From assembly GCA_002400895.1 (NCBI GenBank), contig NVRO01000006.1:1-9862 (forward strand): a DNA stretch of 9,862 nucleotides, read 5' to 3'. Each line of letters opens with the position of its first letter. Positions within the stretch are counted from its first letter, which is position 1. The stretch comes from Planctomycetota bacterium (GTDB taxonomy: Bacteria > Planctomycetota > UBA1135). Shown one piece after another: positions 6,712 through 9,862 of the stretch. Both the position numbers and the translations under genes were made by a program. The notes under the pieces are model-generated. The model was not told the origin of the DNA. It did no database searches and worked only from the letters and a program-made list of their open reading frames with translations.

Positions 6712-8898
6712 CTAGTTGATGTCATATACCATCATGCGGGAAAGTTTGAAGTTTTGCCCAACCTTGCCAACTGCCTGGCTCCAGACCCGCAGGCCGGCAC
6801 CCTTAGCGGGGACATTTACTTCCAAACTGGCATTTCCATTGAGGTCGGCAATCGCGGAACCGAGCAACAAATAGGGCGAAGCCAACATCATGGTAAAGCC
6901 ATGCCCGGGGTCAAGCTGGCCGGTGCCATGAATGGACGCCACAAAGTAGACGGTGGCTCCATCGGACATGCCGCCGGCGTGCCAGGTATTGAACTGGCCG
7001 GCGAAAATCCCACCAATACCGGTGCCATCGTCAACCGTAAGGGTAGCACTGGTACCGGCAGACATTGCCATGATGTAGCCATTGTCAGCCATTCCACCGG
7101 AGTCGCTGTAAGGAGCAGAGACGATTAGGTCAGAGTGTCCGTCGCCATCGAGGTCGGGAACCTCCTTGGCAACCCAGCCGAAACGCGAGTCGTTGGAATC
7201 GCCATCAAGACGCCACAGCTCGCTGCCATCGGAACCGGAAAATGCGCGCACCGATCCGTTGTTAACAAAACCATTGGAATCGGCAAGGTTGCTATGTGAA
7301 ACGATATCGCGAACACCATCACCATCCAGGTCGCTCATGTCGGAAAGGTTGGCGCCAAGACGAATATCGCTGCTTTCACCATCGTGAGACCAGAGGGTCG
7401 CACCGTTAACACCATTAATGGCAATGATGGAACCGTTGTTGACAAAACCGGCGCTGTCATCGAATTCGCTGCCGGAGACGTAGTCGTCGACACCGTCACC
7501 ATCGAGGTCACCCGGGCGAGACAGGTATTGGCCAAGGTGCGCGGTGTCGCCAAGACCGTCTATTCGCCACAATGTGCTGCCGTTTTGACCGCTGAAAGCC
7601 TGCAAAAATCCATTGCCGTTCAGCCCTGAGGTGCTGGCCTCGGGGGCGGCGGCAACCACATCGCGGTAGCCATCTCCATTGAGGTCGTCGGTTAACCAGA
7701 AGTTTTCACCCAGACGACCGTAGTTGTCGGTTCCGTCCTTCTGCCAGATTGGCCAACCATGGGCGCCATCAAGGACCCACAATGAACCGTTGACGGTCTT
7801 GCCACCGGTCGAGCGGTCGGGCATACCAACGACAATATCGTTGACGTTATCGCCATTAAGGTCCCAACCAGCATTGTATTCGGAACCAAGTCGCTCCCCG
7901 TGGTAGTAGCCGGCGGCTGCCCAAATAGTGGACCCATCTACACCTGAAAGCATCTGCACCGTGCCGTTCCAGTACCAGGAGCCCTCGAAGGCCTCAGGGT
8001 TAACCACCAGAATGTCGGCAACGCCATCACCGTTGGCGTCGGGAACTGACTCCATACTCTGACCGATCATGGAGTTGTCGGAGGCTCCATCGACGCGCCA
8101 CAGCACAGCGCCGTTGGCGGAGGACATTGCTTGAACAAATCCATTCTGCCAATTGCCATTGGTGCTTGCTTCCGGGTTAGAAGAAAGGATGTCGGGGTTA
8201 CCATCGCCGTCGAGGTCGTCGACCATGGCAATCACCGCGCCGAGTCCTTCGTGGTCGGAGGTTCCGGCTATGTGCCACCACTGTTGGCCCAGCTTACCGT
8301 TGACCAGTTCAACGTAACCATTTGCCTGGCCGCCCCAATCGTTGGCACCTTTAGACCCAATTGCGATGTCGGGAACACCGTCTCCATTGATGTCTGGCAT
8401 GACTACAGCAGCACTACCCAGCAATTCGTTGTCAGACCAACCAAGACGGTTCCAAATCAGCGATCCGTTTGCTCCGGAAACTGCCTCGACTGAGCCATTT
8501 GCGGTATGGCCGTTATAGTTGCCTTCTGGTTGACGATGGAAGTAGTCATGGACTCCGTCACCATCAAGGTCGTCAGTAAGAATAAGGGCTTGCCCATATA
8601 GCTCCCCGTCGATAGTTCCGTCGCGACGCCAGAGCAGAGCACCGTCAACCCCGGAAAAAACCTGCACGCTTCCATTCTTGTAAAGCATGCCGGTTGAGGC
8701 ATTGGAGTTCTTGGAAACAACATCCACGACTCCATCGCCATTGAGGTCAACGAAATCACGCAACACACCCCATCCGAGCGCGGCGGAACTGTCAGCTCCG
8801 TCAACACGCCACATACTGGAGGCAGGATTCTGCTGGGCCACCAAAGGGACTGCTAGCAGAACCGCAAACAAGGTTATTGAGAAAAGAAATTTGAACAT
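6712..8898 (-). CDS. Secreted FG-GAP/VCBS-type repeat beta-propeller protein with ten identical-length units
   Basis: A 728-residue protein starting at the ATG at 8898. Residues 1-22 form a signal peptide (MFKFLFSITLF, then an Ala/Val-rich core ending VAQQ). Residues 30-614 are ten FG-GAP-like units. Each has a Ca-binding DxDGD-type loop (D51, D110, D169, D228, D287, D346, D405, D464, D523, D582), an NG turn at unit position 25-26, a SGxDGxxLW segment ending in Trp at unit position 40, and an LG/FG pair at 51-52. Such proteins fold as calcium-binding beta-propellers like the integrin alpha head and act outside the cytoplasm in adhesion or binding. The Trp-ended half of each unit also resembles PQQ-type blades. 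Residues about 615-728 form a separate beta-rich domain (PYLLLGSAIADLNGNASLEV, then VPAKGAGLRVWSQAVG) of a kind seen at the end of many planctomycete secreted proteins; it may be a sorting or adhesion module. No transmembrane anchor or LPXTG motif is present. No Shine-Dalgarno sequence is evident before the ATG. It is transcribed alone, with its own terminator. The ligand is unknown. Confidence 0.93.
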   Translation of the reverse strand: MFKFLFSITLFAVLLAVPLVAQQNPASSMWRVDGADSSAALGWGVLRDFVDLNGDGVVDVVSKNSNASTGMLYKNGSVQVFSGVDGALLWRRDGTIDGELYGQALILTDDLDGDGVHDYFHRQPEGNYNGHTANGSVEAVSGANGSLIWNRLGWSDNELLGSAAVVMPDINGDGVPDIAIGSKGANDWGGQANGYVELVNGKLGQQWWHIAGTSDHEGLGAVIAMVDDLDGDGNPDILSSNPEASTNGNWQNGFVQAMSSANGAVLWRVDGASDNSMIGQSMESVPDANGDGVADILVVNPEAFEGSWYWNGTVQMLSGVDGSTIWAAAGYYHGERLGSEYNAGWDLNGDNVNDIVVGMPDRSTGGKTVNGSLWVLDGAHGWPIWQKDGTDNYGRLGENFWLTDDLNGDGYRDVVAAAPEASTSGLNGNGFLQAFSGQNGSTLWRIDGLGDTAHLGQYLSRPGDLDGDGVDDYVSGSEFDDSAGFVNNGSIIAINGVNGATLWSHDGESSDIRLGANLSDMSDLDGDGVRDIVSHSNLADSNGFVNNGSVRAFSGSDGSELWRLDGDSNDSRFGWVAKEVPDLDGDGHSDLIVSAPYSDSGGMADNGYIMAMSAGTSATLTVDDGTGIGGIFAGQFNTWHAGGMSDGATVYFVASIHGTGQLDPGHGFTMMLASPYLLLGSAIADLNGNASLEVNVPAKGAGLRVWSQAVGKVGQNFKLSRMMVYDIN
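7057..8811 (-). repeat. Ten-unit coding tandem repeat, 177-bp (59-codon) period
   Basis: Nine complete units run from 8748 down to 7156, each exactly 177 bp long when measured from the first Asp of one calcium loop to the next. A half unit comes before them (from Trp30 at 8811) and a half unit after (ending near 7057). The units have diverged in sequence, with the loop, NG, W and LG positions kept, but no insertion or deletion separates any neighbouring pair. On the plus strand the loops appear as repeated CCATCGAGGTC-like words. Confidence 0.93.
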
Positions 8899-9123
8899 GG
8901 ATTAAGGGCAAATCAGGGCTTGCAGTAAGGAAAAATGGAGCAAAGCCAACTCAACGAAGTCTCATTAAGGAGGGGTTGTCAAACTCAAGCATACTTCATT
9001 CTTCCAAACCAATAATAACCCGACAGCAAGAGCCCCGCTAAATATCTATAAAATACTGCACATTAATGGCTTACCGACAGATACGGCCTGGAGCCCCCGA
9101 AGCGTATAGTATTGGCCATTAGC
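8899..9123. promoter_or_regulatory. Divergent intergenic region, AT-rich core
   Basis: This 225-bp gap separates the FG-GAP gene from the plus-strand membrane gene, so promoters in both directions are expected. An AT-rich patch at 9040-9067 includes TATAAAAT (9047-9054). A TATAGT (9105-9110) lies 13 bases before the ATG at 9124, without a matching -35 box. On the minus strand a perfect TTGACA lies at 8983-8978, 80 bases before the FG-GAP start, again without a good -10 partner. No RNA gene or small ORF worth calling was seen. Confidence 0.3.
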
Positions 9124-9862
9124 ATGTTTCCCCTAATAAGCTCACTGCTACTGGCTGCTGCCACCTCGATTTACGCTTTTGGTTGCATTGATGCAATTGC
9201 CCAGTTAGTGGGAGGCAGCACGCTCCACTATCTCACCATTGGCGGATTATTCATGCTGGCAATGGGTCGCGGGGCTCTACGCGCCAACCGTGCACCAATC
9301 AGTTGGGATCTGGGTCTTTTCATGTTGGCTCTGGGGATTGTTCCCCCACTGCTCGCCCCATGGGTCGCTCCCGTTCTGGGTGAGAATACTATTGGCTTCA
9401 GTTGGGCAGGTGGATTGGCACTGGCATGGCTATTGCTGCGGGTTCCGGCAATGGCGCTCGGTTCCCACCTGACGGCCAGAATCGACGCCGCCGCACCCGC
9501 CGCCTGGAATGCCGTCGGAATAGGAGCTACGCTGGGCATATTCCTGGTCACGAGTGCCGGGCTTGGAAGCCTTGGCTTTGTCGTTGCCACCATCTTTCTG
9601 GTGGCATGCTGTGGCATTTCCTTCCCGGCCCCCAGCCGTATGCGATTGACTGCTCCCCACGCCAAGCCCAGGGAGCTTGTCCCCCTCGCCATGTTCAGCC
9701 TTGCGCTTACGGTTGGATTACTTTGGTTACTCCCGCTGCTTGAATTATTTGACGGCTCCAGCACAACCCAAGATTCTCGGCGCCTGCTAACTCTCGCCAC
9801 CATCATGCTGGCAGGATCGTGGGCGGTTGGCAGTTCGATTTCAATGAGTAGATGGGCGGGTC
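9124..9862 (+). CDS. Polytopic membrane protein of unknown function, 3' end truncated by the window edge
   Basis: The visible part is 246 codons from the ATG at 9124, open to the right edge. It is almost wholly hydrophobic, with about eight predicted membrane segments near residues 3-28, 35-53, 62-86, 91-114, 124-148, 150-167, 183-206 and 219-241. They are joined by short loops with Arg, Asp and Pro, for example RGALRANRAPISWD (50-63) and SHLTARIDAA. The pattern of paired helices with basic loops fits an integral inner-membrane protein, possibly a transporter-like protein or the membrane half of a larger enzyme such as a membrane-fused aminopropyltransferase. No diagnostic motif was recognised, so no function is assigned. 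The start lacks a Shine-Dalgarno sequence; a TTG in frame at 9112 is an alternative. The long reading frame on the opposite strand (9228-9806) is judged a shadow. Confidence 0.75.
   Translation, partial: MFPLISSLLLAAATSIYAFGCIDAIAQLVGGSTLHYLTIGGLFMLAMGRGALRANRAPISWDLGLFMLALGIVPPLLAPWVAPVLGENTIGFSWAGGLALAWLLLRVPAMALGSHLTARIDAAAPAAWNAVGIGATLGIFLVTSAGLGSLGFVVATIFLVACCGISFPAPSRMRLTAPHAKPRELVPLAMFSLALTVGLLWLLPLLELFDGSSTTQDSRRLLTLATIMLAGSWAVGSSISMSRWAG

Noticed and set aside
7057..8811. CRISPR-like or mobile repeat array
   Set aside because: The regular plus-strand words are the codons for the calcium loops of a single intact reading frame with a 177-bp period; there are no spacers or terminal repeats.
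8978..8983. TTGACA as a -35 box for the FG-GAP gene
   Set aside because: No acceptable -10 hexamer 15-19 bases downstream; mentioned in the intergenic entry but not called as a promoter.
9064..9121. Inverted repeat TAATGGC/GCCATTA in the divergent region
   Set aside because: Only 7 bp with a 44-base spacer and no other operator features; expected by chance.
9228..9806. 192-residue minus-strand reading frame
   Set aside because: It lies opposite the membrane protein gene, has a low-complexity Ser/Arg/Pro composition, and matches no recognisable family; the plus-strand frame gives clean membrane helices.

Overview
The window reads as a chromosomal stretch from a Gram-negative-type bacterium with a protein export system and an outer membrane. 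The gene content points most strongly to Planctomycetota or a neighbouring, poorly cultivated lineage: a secreted DUF1800 protein, a very large FG-GAP repeat protein with a planctomycete-style C-terminal beta domain, a CBM9-like/DUF5916 outer-membrane protein, and mostly weak or absent Shine-Dalgarno sequences. This assignment is inference from family content only. No rRNA, tRNA, transposase, phage gene or CRISPR array was found.

Layout, left to right. (1) A DUF1800 protein on the minus strand, with its start at 1390 and its 3' end cut off by the left window edge. (2) A 146-bp divergent intergenic region with two overlapping, mutually exclusive inverted repeats. (3) A plus-strand aspartyl/asparaginyl beta-hydroxylase-like 2-oxoglutarate oxygenase (1537-2130). 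(4) Convergent to it, a minus-strand pair that looks like an operon: a CBM9-like/DUF5916 outer-membrane barrel (4380-6575) followed after 21 bp by an STT3-family oligosaccharyltransferase (2181-4358). (5) A strong rho-independent terminator (6641-6672) that separates this pair from the minus-strand gene upstream. (6) That gene, a secreted FG-GAP beta-propeller protein (6712-8898), is built of ten units with an exact 59-residue period and no length change. (7) A 225-bp divergent region with an AT-rich core. (8) The start of a plus-strand polytopic membrane protein of unknown function that runs off the right edge.

How the genes may work together. Four of the six proteins appear to act in the envelope: two exported proteins, one outer-membrane barrel and one membrane glycosyltransferase whose active site faces the periplasm. 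The most interesting link is between the STT3-like enzyme and the neighbouring propeller. The propeller carries a dozen N-X-S/T sequons, six of them at the same position of the repeat. Whether it is a glycosylation substrate is a hypothesis; the proximity and the sequons are what the sequence shows.
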